Source of the DNA: an uncultured Oscillospiraceae bacterium
Lineage (GTDB): Bacteria; Bacillota; Clostridia; Oscillospirales; Acutalibacteraceae
Direction: 5' to 3'
Length of the DNA stretch: 64,000 nucleotides
Assembly (NCBI GenBank): GCA_900540865.1
Contig: UQHH01000003.1
Location: 1-64,000, forward strand
Position numbers and translations under genes: made by a program. Positions 33,683 to 42,639 of this stretch are shown in pieces. The notes under the pieces were generated by a model that saw only the letters and a list, made by a program, of their open reading frames with translations, was not told where the DNA came from and did not search any database. Each line of letters opens with the position of its first letter. Position 1 is the stretch's first letter.

Positions 33683-34762
33683 TTATTCTCCAAAAGAAAT
33701 GCCGATTTGCTTTGCGGTTTTTATGACCTCGCAGTCAACCGGCACGCTCTTGAGCTTTCCCGCGACCTCGGAAAGCGGTACGGGGACGACCTCGTTATTT
33801 ACAAGGGCGACCATATTACCGTACTGTTTATTAATAATCAGCTGCGCCGCCGCCGCGCCGAAGCGTGTGGAGAGCACCCTGTCGTACGGGCACGGGCTGC
33901 CGCCGCGCTGGAAATGGCCGGGAACGGTGACGCGCGTCTCCTGTCCTGTCGCCTGCTCGATTTCCTGCGCAATCTGATAGGAAATCGAAGGGTACTTCAG
34001 CTCGGAAAGCACGGCCTTCTTCTTCTTTTTCGGCATAGCCGCAAGCTCCTTGGAAACGGCGCCCTCCGCCACCGCCAAAATAGAAAAGTTTTTGCCGTTT
34101 TTCGTGCGCGTTTTGACCGTTTCAATCACGGAATCGATATCGTATGGAATTTCCGGTATCAAAATAATGTCCGCGCCGCCCGCGATACCCGCGTAAAGCG
34201 TCAGCCAGCCGACCTTGTGCCCCATAACCTCTACGATGAACACCCTGCCGTGGGAGGTGGCGGTCGTATGGATACAATCGATGACGTTCGTTGCGATGTC
34301 AACCGCGCTCTGGAAGCCGAAGGTCATGTCGGTGCCCCACAGGTCGTTGTCGATGGTTTTCGGCAGGGATACGACGTTTAGGCCCTCCTCGCAGAGAAGG
34401 TTCGCCGTTTTCTGCGTACCGTTTCCGCCTAAAATGACAAGGCAGTCGAGCTTTAATTCATTGTAATGCTCCTTCATCGCCTTGACCTTGTCGACGCTGT
34501 TTTCATCCACCACGCGCATAAGCTTGAACGGCTGCCTGGAGGTGCCGAGAATGGTGCCGCCGCGCGTGAGGATGCCGGAGAAATCCTCCTGCTTCATCAG
34601 GCGGTATTCGCCGTAAATCAGGCCGCGGTATCCGTCGATGATGCCGTAAATTTCAAGCCCCTCGTTCCCGAAATGGCCGTATAATGCCTTTGCGACGCCG
34701 CGGATGGACGCGTTTAAGCCCTGGCAGTCGCCGCCGCTCGTTAAAATCCCTACCCTGTACAT
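33683..34762 (-). CDS. pfkA: 6-phosphofructokinase
   Basis: Phosphorylates fructose 6-phosphate in glycolysis. At about 359 residues it has the PFK signatures ILTSGGDCQGLNASIRG, GGNGTQKTA (112-120), PKTIDNDLWGTD (134-145) with the catalytic Asp, and the RGG in HFQRGGSP. Residues that separate ATP from PPi users are mixed: Gly 115 favours ATP, Lys 135 is seen in PPi enzymes, and Asn 114 replaces the usual Asp. Donor is therefore uncertain. ATG 34762 follows AGGGAAG by seven bases. It follows ppk by only 20 bases. Confidence 0.93.
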   Translation of the reverse strand: MYRVGILTSGGDCQGLNASIRGVAKALYGHFGNEGLEIYGIIDGYRGLIYGEYRLMKQEDFSGILTRGGTILGTSRQPFKLMRVVDENSVDKVKAMKEHYNELKLDCLVILGGNGTQKTANLLCEEGLNVVSLPKTIDNDLWGTDMTFGFQSAVDIATNVIDCIHTTATSHGRVFIVEVMGHKVGWLTLYAGIAGGADIILIPEIPYDIDSVIETVKTRTKNGKNFSILAVAEGAVSKELAAMPKKKKKAVLSELKYPSISYQIAQEIEQATGQETRVTVPGHFQRGGSPCPYDRVLSTRFGAAAAQLIINKQYGNMVALVNNEVVPVPLSEVAGKLKSVPVDCEVIKTAKQIGISFGE

Positions 34763-34782
34763 TGTCACACTTCCCTGTCCTT

Positions 34783-36945
34783 TTATTTTTTATCCCCTGT
34801 ATGGATATGGGCCGGCAGAATCGGCGTGCCGACCGTTTTGCTTTCTTTGATTTTCTTGTTCTTGCGCAGCTCCTTCTTCGCAAGCTCGGAAAATTCCGTC
34901 TGGGAGTTCACCACGCGCTTGCCGCGTTTGTCGATATTCAGATACGTTGTATCAGAAAGCTGGATGCGCGCGTTTACCGTGTCTGACAGGTGCAAGTCGA
35001 GGATTGCGAGGCTGCGTTTCTTGAGCGCCTCATCCTCCACCGGAAACACAAGTTCCACACGCTTGTCGAGGTTGCGCTGCATCCAGTCGGCGCTGCCCAT
35101 GTAAACAACGGGGTCGCCCGCGTTCTCAAATTTAAAGATACGGCTGTGCTCCAAAAGCTGCCCGACGATGCTGCGCACCGTAATGTTTTCGCTGATACCC
35201 TTTAGCCCCGGAATCAAGCAGCAAATGCCGCGCACAATCAGCTTTATTTTCACGCCCGCCTGCGACGCTTTGTACAAAAGGTCTATGATAGAAGGGTCCA
35301 CAAGGGAATTGACCTTGACCGTAATGCCGGACGCAAGCCCCTGTTTTGCGTTTTCCGTCTCTTTTTTTATCATATTTTCAAAGAATATGCGCATACCTGT
35401 GGGCGCGACGATAAATTTATTATACTCCGGCGGGATGGAATATCCTGTCAAAACATTGAACAAAGAGGAAGCGTCCGTGCCGTATTCCTCCTTGCAGGTG
35501 AACATGCCGATGTCCGTATAAAATTTTGCCGTGATGTCGTTGTAGTTGCCCGTGCCCATATGCAGGTACCGGCGGATGGCGTCGTGCTCGCGGCGCACGA
35601 CCAGGCAGATTTTACAGTGCGTTTTAAGCCCCGTCAGCCCGTAAATAACATGGCAGCCTGCTTTTTCGAGCTTTTTTGCCCAGTGGATGTTGTTTTCCTC
35701 GTCAAAGCGCGCCTTGAGCTCCACGAGCACCGTTACCTGCTTGCCGTTTTCCGCCGCTTTGATAAGCGCCGCGATAATCGGCGAATTGCCGCTTACGCGG
35801 TATAAGGTCTGCTTGATTGCCAGCACGTTTTCATCCTCAGCCGCGGTTTTTACAAAGCGAAGCACCGCGTCAAAGCTTTCGTACGGGTGGTGTACCAGCC
35901 TGTCCCTTTCCCGGATGGCGTCGAATATATTGTCGTAGCCGTAGAAATCAGCGGGCGGGCTTACCGGCACAATCGGCTCAAAAAACAGGTCCGGCGTGCC
36001 GCAGGCCGACGCAAATTTAGAAAGGAACGTCAAATCGAGCGGACCGGGCTGCTCGTATATTTCCTGCTCTCCTACGTCGAGCATATCGACTAAAAAGCAT
36101 TTGAGCTCCTCGTCGCATTTTTTATATAGCTCCAGCCGCACGGGCTTGCCACGCTTGCGTTTTTTAATCGATTTCTGGATTTCCTCCATCAGGTCGTCCG
36201 TTTCCTCGTCGATGTCGAGGTCGGAGTCCCTCGTTATGCGGAACGTGCAGAACGCCTCGATATTATAAAGCTCAAACAGCTCCGGCAGCTTATCCATAAT
36301 AATGCTTTCAAGCAGGATAAACGCCCTGCCCTCATTTGCGGGAAGCTCCAGAAAACGCGGCAGGATAGACGGCACCTGAAGCACCGCGAACACAGACTCC
36401 CCTTCCTCGTCGGTCAGGCGCACGGCGATATTAAGGCTGCGGTTTGCAAGCAGCGGGAACGGCCTGCTCGTGTCTACCGCCATCGGCGTCAGCACCGGGA
36501 AAACGAGCCGTTCAAAGTAGTCGCCGATGAATTTTTTCTGCTTGTCGCTCAAGGCGCTTACCGTCAGAATTTGAAGCCCGTGCTTTTTAAGCGCCGGCAG
36601 TATGGAGCGGTTGAGGCAGTTATACTGCTTCTTTGAAAAGTCGTGTATTTTAGCGGACAGCCTGTCCATCTGCTCTAAGGGCGTAAGTCCCGCCGGGTCG
36701 GGGTACGTATAGCCCTGGTGGATTTGCTCCATAATACCCGCGACGCGCACCATAAAAAATTCGTCCAGGTTTGATGCGGTGATAGACAAAAACTTTAAGC
36801 GCTCCATCACGGGGTTTTCCTTTTCCGTCGCCTCTTCCAGCACACGGAGGTTAAAGTCCATCCAGCTTAGCTCCCGGTTGTTGTACGGCATGGTATACCG
36901 TTCCTTTACAGGCGGTTTTTGCTGTTCTTTTTCTTTTTTTGCCAC
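34783..36945 (-). CDS. ppk1: Polyphosphate kinase 1
   Basis: Synthesises inorganic polyphosphate from ATP, reversibly. The 720-residue protein has the N-terminal helical domain (NRELSWMDFNLRVLEEA), a head domain, and two phospholipase D-like C-terminal domains; the phosphorylated His is in LKTHCKICLVVRRE and the second in IRRYLHMGTGNYN. The gene begins with GTG and has a GGAAGG site about 12 bases away. It is directly upstream of pfkA. An unusual C-terminal basic tail (KELRKNKKIKESK) extends beyond the catalytic part. Confidence 0.97.
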   Translation of the reverse strand: MAKKEKEQQKPPVKERYTMPYNNRELSWMDFNLRVLEEATEKENPVMERLKFLSITASNLDEFFMVRVAGIMEQIHQGYTYPDPAGLTPLEQMDRLSAKIHDFSKKQYNCLNRSILPALKKHGLQILTVSALSDKQKKFIGDYFERLVFPVLTPMAVDTSRPFPLLANRSLNIAVRLTDEEGESVFAVLQVPSILPRFLELPANEGRAFILLESIIMDKLPELFELYNIEAFCTFRITRDSDLDIDEETDDLMEEIQKSIKKRKRGKPVRLELYKKCDEELKCFLVDMLDVGEQEIYEQPGPLDLTFLSKFASACGTPDLFFEPIVPVSPPADFYGYDNIFDAIRERDRLVHHPYESFDAVLRFVKTAAEDENVLAIKQTLYRVSGNSPIIAALIKAAENGKQVTVLVELKARFDEENNIHWAKKLEKAGCHVIYGLTGLKTHCKICLVVRREHDAIRRYLHMGTGNYNDITAKFYTDIGMFTCKEEYGTDASSLFNVLTGYSIPPEYNKFIVAPTGMRIFFENMIKKETENAKQGLASGITVKVNSLVDPSIIDLLYKASQAGVKIKLIVRGICCLIPGLKGISENITVRSIVGQLLEHSRIFKFENAGDPVVYMGSADWMQRNLDKRVELVFPVEDEALKKRSLAILDLHLSDTVNARIQLSDTTYLNIDKRGKRVVNSQTEFSELAKKELRKNKKIKESKTVGTPILPAHIHTGDKK

Positions 36946-36976
36946 TGTTTCTTCTTACCTTCCTTCGTTTACAGGA

Positions 36977-37040
36977 ATAAAAAGGCGGGTCCTGCCGGCC
37001 GGCACAAGTAAAACGCGCGGGCCGGAGCAGACTCCCGCCC
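36977..37040 (-). terminator. Terminator of the asd-dapA-dapB-ACT operon
   Basis: A long GC-rich stem (GGCGGG/CCCGCC with inner CCGGCC/GGCCGG pairing and one bulge) followed by TTTTTATT on the minus strand, between the ACT gene and ppk. Confidence 0.85.
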
Positions 37041-37057
37041 CAACGATTCTATTGAGT

Positions 37058-37513
37058 TTATAATGCCTTTACGCACTGCTCGACCGCATGAAGCGTTTTT
37101 TCAAAGTCCGCGTTCGTTACGAGAAGTGAAATCTGTACCTCAGACGTCGAGATGATACGAATATCCGGGTTAACCGCCGAAACCGCCCGGAACAGCTTCG
37201 CCGCAACGCCCGGCTTCTGCGCCATGCCCTCGTCTAGCACAGATATGATATAGTTGCCGCCGCTTACAATCGCCTTGGCTTTACCGCCCTCCAGGCTTTT
37301 TGTATATTCGAGCAGCCTGATGAGCGACTCGTCCTTGATGGTAAAGGAAAGGCTCGTCTGCGCGCCCTGGACGGGCGACAGCGAAATAATATCGACGTCG
37401 ATGTCCATTGAAGCGATTTTTTCAAAAATCTCCGCAATGACAGCCATTTCCGCCGGGATATTGTGTAAGGAAACCAGCGTGATTTCCTCTTCCACTGTAA
37501 TCTGCGGGGTCAT
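37058..37513 (-). CDS. Free-standing tandem ACT-domain protein
   Basis: A 151-residue protein made of two ACT domains: ITLVSLHNIPAEMAVIAEIFEKIA and KPGVAAKLFRAVSAVNPDIRIIST begin the two copies. This is the architecture of the aspartokinase C-terminal regulatory region (as in the separate beta chain of Bacillus LysC), but the kinase domain is missing. It follows dapB by 22 bases, in an operon of asd, dapA and dapB. I infer that it senses lysine or threonine and acts on an aspartokinase encoded elsewhere, or on a pathway enzyme. Confidence 0.85.
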   Translation of the reverse strand: MTPQITVEEEITLVSLHNIPAEMAVIAEIFEKIASMDIDVDIISLSPVQGAQTSLSFTIKDESLIRLLEYTKSLEGGKAKAIVSGGNYIISVLDEGMAQKPGVAAKLFRAVSAVNPDIRIISTSEVQISLLVTNADFEKTLHAVEQCVKAL

Positions 37514-37535
37514 AAAAGGTCAGCCCTTTCCGAAT

Positions 37536-38294
37536 TTATTTCGACGCGAGCAGGTCCGACATATTGTAAAGTCCTGCTTTCCTGCCGTTTAAGAACACCG
37601 CCGCGTTGATGGAGCCGACGGCGAACACCTCTTTGGAATGCGCCTCATGCTTGATGGACAGCACCTCGTCGTGGCCGGCAAAAATGACCTCGTGCTCGCC
37701 GACGATTGTGCCGCCGCGCACGGAGTGGATGCCGATTTCGTTTTTCTCACGCTTTTTGCGGTAGGCGTGCCTGTCGTAAACGTACTGCGGCTCTTTATCC
37801 ATAATTTCTGAAATGCCGTCCGCAATCATCAATGCAGTGCCGCTTGGCGCGTCGATTTTCTGGTTATGGTGCTTTTCCACAATCTCAATATCGAACGCGC
37901 TGCCGAAAACAGACGCCGCTTTTTTAGATAGCTCGATAATCAGGTTGATACCGAGCGACATATTGCCGGAATGGAATACGGCAATCTCCTTCGCCGCTTC
38001 CTTAATTTGCTGTACCTGCGCTGTGGAATAGCCGGTCGTACAGATGACGGCGGGGAGCTTTTTCTCCCGCGCGTAGGAAAGCAGCCCGTCGAGCACGACG
38101 GGATTGGAAAAATCTATAATGACGTCCGCTTCCGTATCAATTTTCTCAAAATCGTTGAATACGGGAAAGTCATAACCGCAGTCCGTAAAAATATCCACGC
38201 CCGCGCTGATGACCGCGTCATCCCTGTCGGCTACGGCCTTGACGATTGCCTGCCCCATCTTGCCGTTGCAGCCGCTTAAAATAATCCTTGTCAT
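37536..38294 (-). CDS. dapB: 4-hydroxy-tetrahydrodipicolinate reductase
   Basis: Reduces HTPA with NAD(P)H in the diaminopimelate/lysine pathway. The 252-residue protein has the Rossmann start ILSGCNGKMGQAIVKAV, the catalytic HHNQKIDAPSGTAL with its Lys, and GIHSVRGGTIVGEHEVIFAG. GGAGG precedes the ATG. It lies 22 bases after dapA. Identity is certain. Confidence 0.97.
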   Translation of the reverse strand: MTRIILSGCNGKMGQAIVKAVADRDDAVISAGVDIFTDCGYDFPVFNDFEKIDTEADVIIDFSNPVVLDGLLSYAREKKLPAVICTTGYSTAQVQQIKEAAKEIAVFHSGNMSLGINLIIELSKKAASVFGSAFDIEIVEKHHNQKIDAPSGTALMIADGISEIMDKEPQYVYDRHAYRKKREKNEIGIHSVRGGTIVGEHEVIFAGHDEVLSIKHEAHSKEVFAVGSINAAVFLNGRKAGLYNMSDLLASK

Positions 38295-38316
38295 TTATCA
38301 TTCCTCCGAAGCCACG

Positions 38317-39204
38317 TTAAATCAGCCCGTATTTCTCCATGCAGGCTTTGAGCTTCTCAAAGTTTGCGTCGTTCATTTCAACGAGCGGCATCCTGCATTC
38401 GCCGCAGTCGAAGCCGATGAGGTTCATCGCGGCTTTAATCGGGATTGGGTTGACGTCGCAGAACATGACGTTCATCAATTCCAGATATTTGATATGCAGC
38501 TTTGCCGCCTCTTTGCACTTGCCGTCAAGCATAAGCTTTGTAATGGTGTGCATTTCCTTCGGCATGAGGTTTGCAAGGACCGAAATAACGCCGATGCCGC
38601 CTAAGGACATGATTGGAACCGTCTGGTCGTCCGCGCCGGAGTAAACGCCGAAATCTTCTCCGCACAACGCAAAAATTTTCGCAATGGCGGAAATGTTTTC
38701 GCTTGCCTCCTTGGTCGCCACGATGTTTTCATGCTTGGAAAGCGGTACATATGTTTCCGGCTTGATGCAGCAGCCCGTCCTGCTTGGTACATTATATAGG
38801 ATAATTGGGATGTTCACGCTGTCCGCAATCATATTGAAGTGGCGCACAAGCCCCTGCTGAGAGGTTTTGTTGTAGTAAGGCGTAACCGATAAAATCGCGT
38901 CCGCGCCGAGGCGCTGCGCCTCCTTGGAAAGCTCGATTGCGTATTTTGTATCGTTGCTGCCGGTTCCCGCGACGACCGGGACGCGCTTGTTTACGCGCTC
39001 AACCGTATAGGAAATGACGTCGCAGTGCTCCTTGTCGCTGAGTACAGCCGATTCCCCCGTCGTCCCGCAGGAGATGATGGAATCCGTACCGTTTTCAATT
39101 TGAAAGTCTATGAGCCTTCCCAGCTCGTCAAAGTTAACTGAGCCGTCAGCCTTCATCGGCGTTACAATCGCAACGCCCGAACCTGTAAAAACAGGATTTC
39201 TCAT
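38317..39204 (-). CDS. dapA: 4-hydroxy-tetrahydrodipicolinate synthase
   Basis: Condenses pyruvate with aspartate semialdehyde. About 295 residues. The Schiff-base Lys is in VATKEASENI, the Tyr triad residue in YNVPSRTGCC, and GTTGESAVLSDKEH is the substrate-binding loop. ATG 39204 (MRNPVFTG) is chosen because GGGGGTTGCAG lies in front; an earlier in-frame start at 39219 is less likely. It is 47 bases after asd. Confidence 0.96.
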   Translation of the reverse strand: MRNPVFTGSGVAIVTPMKADGSVNFDELGRLIDFQIENGTDSIISCGTTGESAVLSDKEHCDVISYTVERVNKRVPVVAGTGSNDTKYAIELSKEAQRLGADAILSVTPYYNKTSQQGLVRHFNMIADSVNIPIILYNVPSRTGCCIKPETYVPLSKHENIVATKEASENISAIAKIFALCGEDFGVYSGADDQTVPIMSLGGIGVISVLANLMPKEMHTITKLMLDGKCKEAAKLHIKYLELMNVMFCDVNPIPIKAAMNLIGFDCGECRMPLVEMNDANFEKLKACMEKYGLI

Positions 39205-39251
39205 TTCTGCAACCCCCAATTGCTTTGTATAAATTATGTTATGTTTATTTA

Positions 39252-40328
39252 TCAGTCCAGATAGCCTTCCGCGCAGAGAAGCTCCGCCATCAAAACAGCG
39301 CCGCCCGCCGCGCCGCGCAGCGTGTTGTGGGACATGCAGACGAATTTAATCGTATACTGCGTATCCTCGCGCAAACGCCCGATAGAAACGGCCATGCCGT
39401 TTTCCAGGTTGCGCTCCGATTTAATCTGCGGCCTGTCGTTCTCTCTGAAGTAATGCAGGAATTGCTTCGGCGCGCTTGGCAGGTTTAATTCCTGCGCCCT
39501 GCCCTTGTAGCTTTCCCATTTTTTTATAATTTCTTCCATCGAAACCTTTTTGTCGAGCTCTGCAAAAACAGCCGCCGTATGCCCGTCGCTTACAGGCACG
39601 CGGATGCATTGCGACGTAATGGAGGGGCTGTCGGCATTTACGATTTTATCGCCCTCGACGCGGCCCCATATTTTCATCGGCTCCTGCTCGGACTTTTCTT
39701 CCTCGCCGCCGATATACGGGATAACGTTGTCTACCATCTCGGGCCACCGTTCAAACGTCTTGCCCGCGCCGGAAATTGCCTGATAGGTACAGGCAAGCAC
39801 CTTTTTCACGCCCAAATCCATCAGCGGGGCGATTGCCGGGACGTAGCTCTGTAAAGAGCAGTTCGACTTGACAGCGATAAAGCCCTTTTTTGTTCCGAGG
39901 CGCTTACGCTGCGCCGGAATGACCTTCGCGTGCTCCGCGTTGATTTCCGGGATAATCATCGGAACGTCCGGCGTTGCGCGGTGCGCGCTGTTGTTTGAGA
40001 TGACAGGGCACTCCGCCTTTGCGTACGCCTCTTCAAGCGCGCGGATTTCTTCCTTTTTCATGTCGACCGCACAGAATACAAAATCGACAAGGGACGCGAC
40101 CTTCTCTATTTCCGCCGCGTCGATTATGACCATTTCAGCAAGCTTTTCGGGAACCGGCTGCGTCATCGCCCAGCGGCCCGCCACCGCGTCTTTATATGTT
40201 TTTCCCGCGCTGCGCCCGCTTGCCGCCAGCGCCGTAACCGTAAACCACGGATGGTTTTCAAGCAGCAGGGAAAACCGCTGCCCTACCATACCCGTCGCGC
40301 CGATAATGCCTACCTTGTATTGCTTCAT
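39252..40328 (-). CDS. asd: Aspartate-semialdehyde dehydrogenase
   Basis: Makes aspartate semialdehyde from aspartyl phosphate for lysine, threonine and methionine. The 358-residue enzyme has IGATGMVGQRF for NADP, the active Cys in VKSNCSLQSY and SVSDGHTAAVF with the His. Length and motifs follow the archaeal/fungal-type ASADH branch seen in many Clostridia, not the E. coli type. GGGAGG precedes the ATG. It is the first gene behind the 40381-40480 structured leader and the promoter at 40507-40535. Confidence 0.95.
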   Translation of the reverse strand: MKQYKVGIIGATGMVGQRFSLLLENHPWFTVTALAASGRSAGKTYKDAVAGRWAMTQPVPEKLAEMVIIDAAEIEKVASLVDFVFCAVDMKKEEIRALEEAYAKAECPVISNNSAHRATPDVPMIIPEINAEHAKVIPAQRKRLGTKKGFIAVKSNCSLQSYVPAIAPLMDLGVKKVLACTYQAISGAGKTFERWPEMVDNVIPYIGGEEEKSEQEPMKIWGRVEGDKIVNADSPSITSQCIRVPVSDGHTAAVFAELDKKVSMEEIIKKWESYKGRAQELNLPSAPKQFLHYFRENDRPQIKSERNLENGMAVSIGRLREDTQYTIKFVCMSHNTLRGAAGGAVLMAELLCAEGYLD

Positions 40329-40380
40329 CGTAAATCCTCCCAGAACCCACGCAAATTGAAAAACTTCTGAAAAAAGTTGT

Positions 40381-40480
40381 CAACCGGTGTATTATTTAAT
40401 ATAATAAGAAGAAGCAGCCGCTGCCGGAGCGTACCTGTCGCCCCTTTGCGGCTTCCTTCCGGGGCGGCGCGCAAACGCGC
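40381..40480 (-). other. Structured leader of the asd operon
   Basis: The predicted asd transcript starts near 40500 and runs 170 bases before the gene. Its first 100 bases can fold into a GCGCG/CGCGC hairpin, a CGCCCC/GGGGCG stem and a GCCGC/GCGGC pairing that encloses it, followed by TTCTTCTTATT. It does not match lysine, SAM or T-box consensus elements as I know them. It could be a regulatory RNA or a copy of a dispersed repeat. A weak hairpin, AACTT/AAGTT with TTTTTC, follows at about 40355. Confidence 0.4.
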
Positions 40481-40481
40481 T

Positions 40482-40511
40482 TTGACCCCATACTTTATAC
40501 CATTCTAATAT
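40482..40511 (+). promoter_or_regulatory. Probable promoter of queA
   Basis: TTGACC and TAATAT with an 18-base spacer. It overlaps the minus-strand asd promoter, so the two divergent transcripts may compete. Confidence 0.6.
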
Positions 40512-40535
40512 ACCATTCTTAGTGTATGTTGTCAA
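40507..40535 (-). promoter_or_regulatory. Promoter of asd-dapA-dapB-ACT
   Basis: TTGACA and TATATT on the minus strand with a 17-base spacer, start near 40500. Confidence 0.88.
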
Positions 40536-40575
40536 TTTTAAAAAAGTGAATCTTTTGTGAAAGGACCTTATCCGC

Positions 40576-41610
40576 ATGAAAACAAGCGACTTTTATTACG
40601 ACCTGCCCCAGCGCCTGATTGCGCAGACGCCTATCGAGCCGCGTGACAGCTCGCGCATGCTCGTGCTCGGCAGGGAAAACGGGGCAATCGAGCATTTACA
40701 TTTTTATGATATTTTGGACAAGCTGCGGGAAGGCGATTGCTTGATTTTAAACGATTCACGCGTGCTTCCGGCGCGTATTTATGGAATCAAGGACGGCACG
40801 GGCGCGCGCGTGGAATTCCTGCTTTTAAAACAGGCGCGCGGCAATATATGGGAATGCCTCGCGGGTCCCGGAAAACGCGCAAAGGCGGGCACAAGCTTTA
40901 TCTTTGGAGAAGGCATTATGACGGGCAAGGTCATAGAAGTACTGGACGACGGCAACCGTTTGGTGGAATTCACATGTAAAAACGAGGAGAATTTTTTCTC
41001 CGCGCTCGATAAAATCGGTCAGATGCCTCTGCCCCCCTATATTACGGAGGAGCTGAAGGACAAAGAGCGTTACCAGACGGTATACAGCAGGGAGCTTGGC
41101 TCGGCAGCCGCGCCGACAGCCGGCCTGCATTTTACAAACGGCCTGCTCGAAAAAGCAAAGGCAAAGGGTGTTAAAATCGGCTTTGTCACGCTCCATGTGG
41201 GCTTAGGCACGTTCCGCCCCGTCAAGGTGGACGACGTTACAAGCCACAAGATGCATTCCGAGCATTACGAGGTGCCAAAGGAAACGGCGGAGCTAATCGC
41301 GCGGACGAAGGAAAACGGCGGGCGCGTGATTTCCGTCGGGGCGACGAGCTGCCGCACCCTGGAGGCGGTCGCGACGGAAAACGGCGGCAAGGTCGTTCCC
41401 TGCGACGGCTGGACGGATATTTTTATTTACCCGGGCTATCAATTCAAGGTGCTCGATGGGCTGATTACGAACTTCCACCTTCCGGAAAGCACGCTGATTA
41501 TGCTGGTGTCGGCCTTTGCGGGCTGTGACAGTATTATGAACGCGTACAACGAAGCCGTCAAAGAGGAATACCGGTTTTTCTCGTTCGGGGACGCAATGCT
41601 GATTTTATAA
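40576..41610 (+). CDS. queA: tRNA preQ1 S-adenosylmethionine ribosyltransferase-isomerase
   Basis: Transfers and isomerises the ribose of SAM onto preQ1 in tRNA to give epoxyqueuosine. The 344-residue protein has the family start FYYDLPQRLIAQTP, NDSRVLPARIYG, the TAGLHFT segment and ITNFHLPESTLIMLVSAF. Start ATG 40576 is preceded by GAAAGGACC. It opens the queA-oxidoreductase-cupin-tgt operon. preQ1-synthesis genes (queCDEF) are not in the window. Confidence 0.97.
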   Translation: MKTSDFYYDLPQRLIAQTPIEPRDSSRMLVLGRENGAIEHLHFYDILDKLREGDCLILNDSRVLPARIYGIKDGTGARVEFLLLKQARGNIWECLAGPGKRAKAGTSFIFGEGIMTGKVIEVLDDGNRLVEFTCKNEENFFSALDKIGQMPLPPYITEELKDKERYQTVYSRELGSAAAPTAGLHFTNGLLEKAKAKGVKIGFVTLHVGLGTFRPVKVDDVTSHKMHSEHYEVPKETAELIARTKENGGRVISVGATSCRTLEAVATENGGKVVPCDGWTDIFIYPGYQFKVLDGLITNFHLPESTLIMLVSAFAGCDSIMNAYNEAVKEEYRFFSFGDAMLIL

Positions 41611-41646
41611 AATCATTTGCCGTTTATAACGAATAGAGGTGCTATA

Positions 41647-42639
41647 ATGAAAGAATACCGCTGGGCGGTGCTTGGCTGCGGAGCCATCGCAAACGAGCTT
41701 GCAAGAGCTTTTCAGACACAGGGCCGCACGCTGTACGCAGCCAGCAACCGGACGCAGGAAAAAGCCGAGGCGTTTGCGGCACAATATGGAATTCAAAGAG
41801 TGTACGGCGATTTTTATGAGATGCTTGCTGACGAGAACATCGACATTATTTATATTTCGACCCCACATAATACGCATTTTCACTTCCTGTTGGAGGCGCT
41901 TAAAAACGGCAAGCATGTACTGTGCGAAAAATCGATTACGCTAAACGCAGGCGAGCTGAAACAGGCGGTAAACGCGGCGGAAGAAAACGGTTTGGTTCTG
42001 GCGGAAGCAATGACCATTTACCACATGCCGCTCTGCAAAAAGCTTCATACGTTTATTAAAACTGGTGTGCTCGGCCCGCTGCGTATGATTCAGGTGAATT
42101 TCGGGAGCTACAAGGAATACGACATGGCTAACCGCTTTTACAGCCGTGATTTAGCGGGAGGCGCCCTGCTCGACATCGGCGTGTACGCGCTGTCTTTTAT
42201 CCGGTATTTTATGACGGAGGCGCCCAACCAGATTGTCTCCCAGGTAAAATTCGCACCGACCGGCGTGGACGAGCAGGCGGGAATTCTTTTAATGAACGAA
42301 CAGCAGGAGATGGCAGCCGTAACACTATCCCTTCACGCAAAGCAACCCAAACGCGCCATGCTCGCGTTCGATAAGGGTTATATCGAGGTGTACGATTACC
42401 CAAGAGCGCAAAAGGCCGTTATCACCTATACGCGGGACGGACGGCAGGAGGTAATCGAGGCCGGCAGCACGCAGGACGCCCTGCTTTATGAAGTGCTCGA
42501 TATGGAGCGCGCCGTCTCAGGGGAAGCCGATGAAATGCTTCTCCCCTATACCATTGACGTCATGCGCATGATGACTGAAATACGTAATTCCTGGCACATG
42601 AAGTACCCGGAGGAGGAAAGGGAGTTGACTTTAAAATGA
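41647..42639 (+). CDS. Gfo/Idh/MocA-family oxidoreductase
   Basis: A 330-residue NAD(P)-dependent oxidoreductase: Rossmann glycines in AVLGCGAIANELA, the EKP-type motif as CEKSITLNAGEL (Ser for Pro), and a C-terminal beta-sheet domain with GGALLDIGVYAL. GAGGTG lies before the ATG. Family members act on sugars, inositol or related diols. It sits between queA and tgt and overlaps the cupin gene by four bases. The EKS instead of EKP variant also occurs in dihydrodiol-dehydrogenase-like members, which are closest by eye. Substrate unknown. Confidence 0.88.
   Translation: MKEYRWAVLGCGAIANELARAFQTQGRTLYAASNRTQEKAEAFAAQYGIQRVYGDFYEMLADENIDIIYISTPHNTHFHFLLEALKNGKHVLCEKSITLNAGELKQAVNAAEENGLVLAEAMTIYHMPLCKKLHTFIKTGVLGPLRMIQVNFGSYKEYDMANRFYSRDLAGGALLDIGVYALSFIRYFMTEAPNQIVSQVKFAPTGVDEQAGILLMNEQQEMAAVTLSLHAKQPKRAMLAFDKGYIEVYDYPRAQKAVITYTRDGRQEVIEAGSTQDALLYEVLDMERAVSGEADEMLLPYTIDVMRMMTEIRNSWHMKYPEEERELTLK

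Noticed and set aside
40329..40500. Lysine riboswitch or T-box in the asd leader
   Set aside because: None of the conserved L-box or T-box sequences (for example AGGGTGGNACCGCG) could be found.
40392..40577. 61-codon minus-strand frame ahead of asd
   Set aside because: It starts upstream of the predicted asd transcription start (near 40500) and has no ribosome site; the GC-rich part is better read as structured RNA or a repeat.
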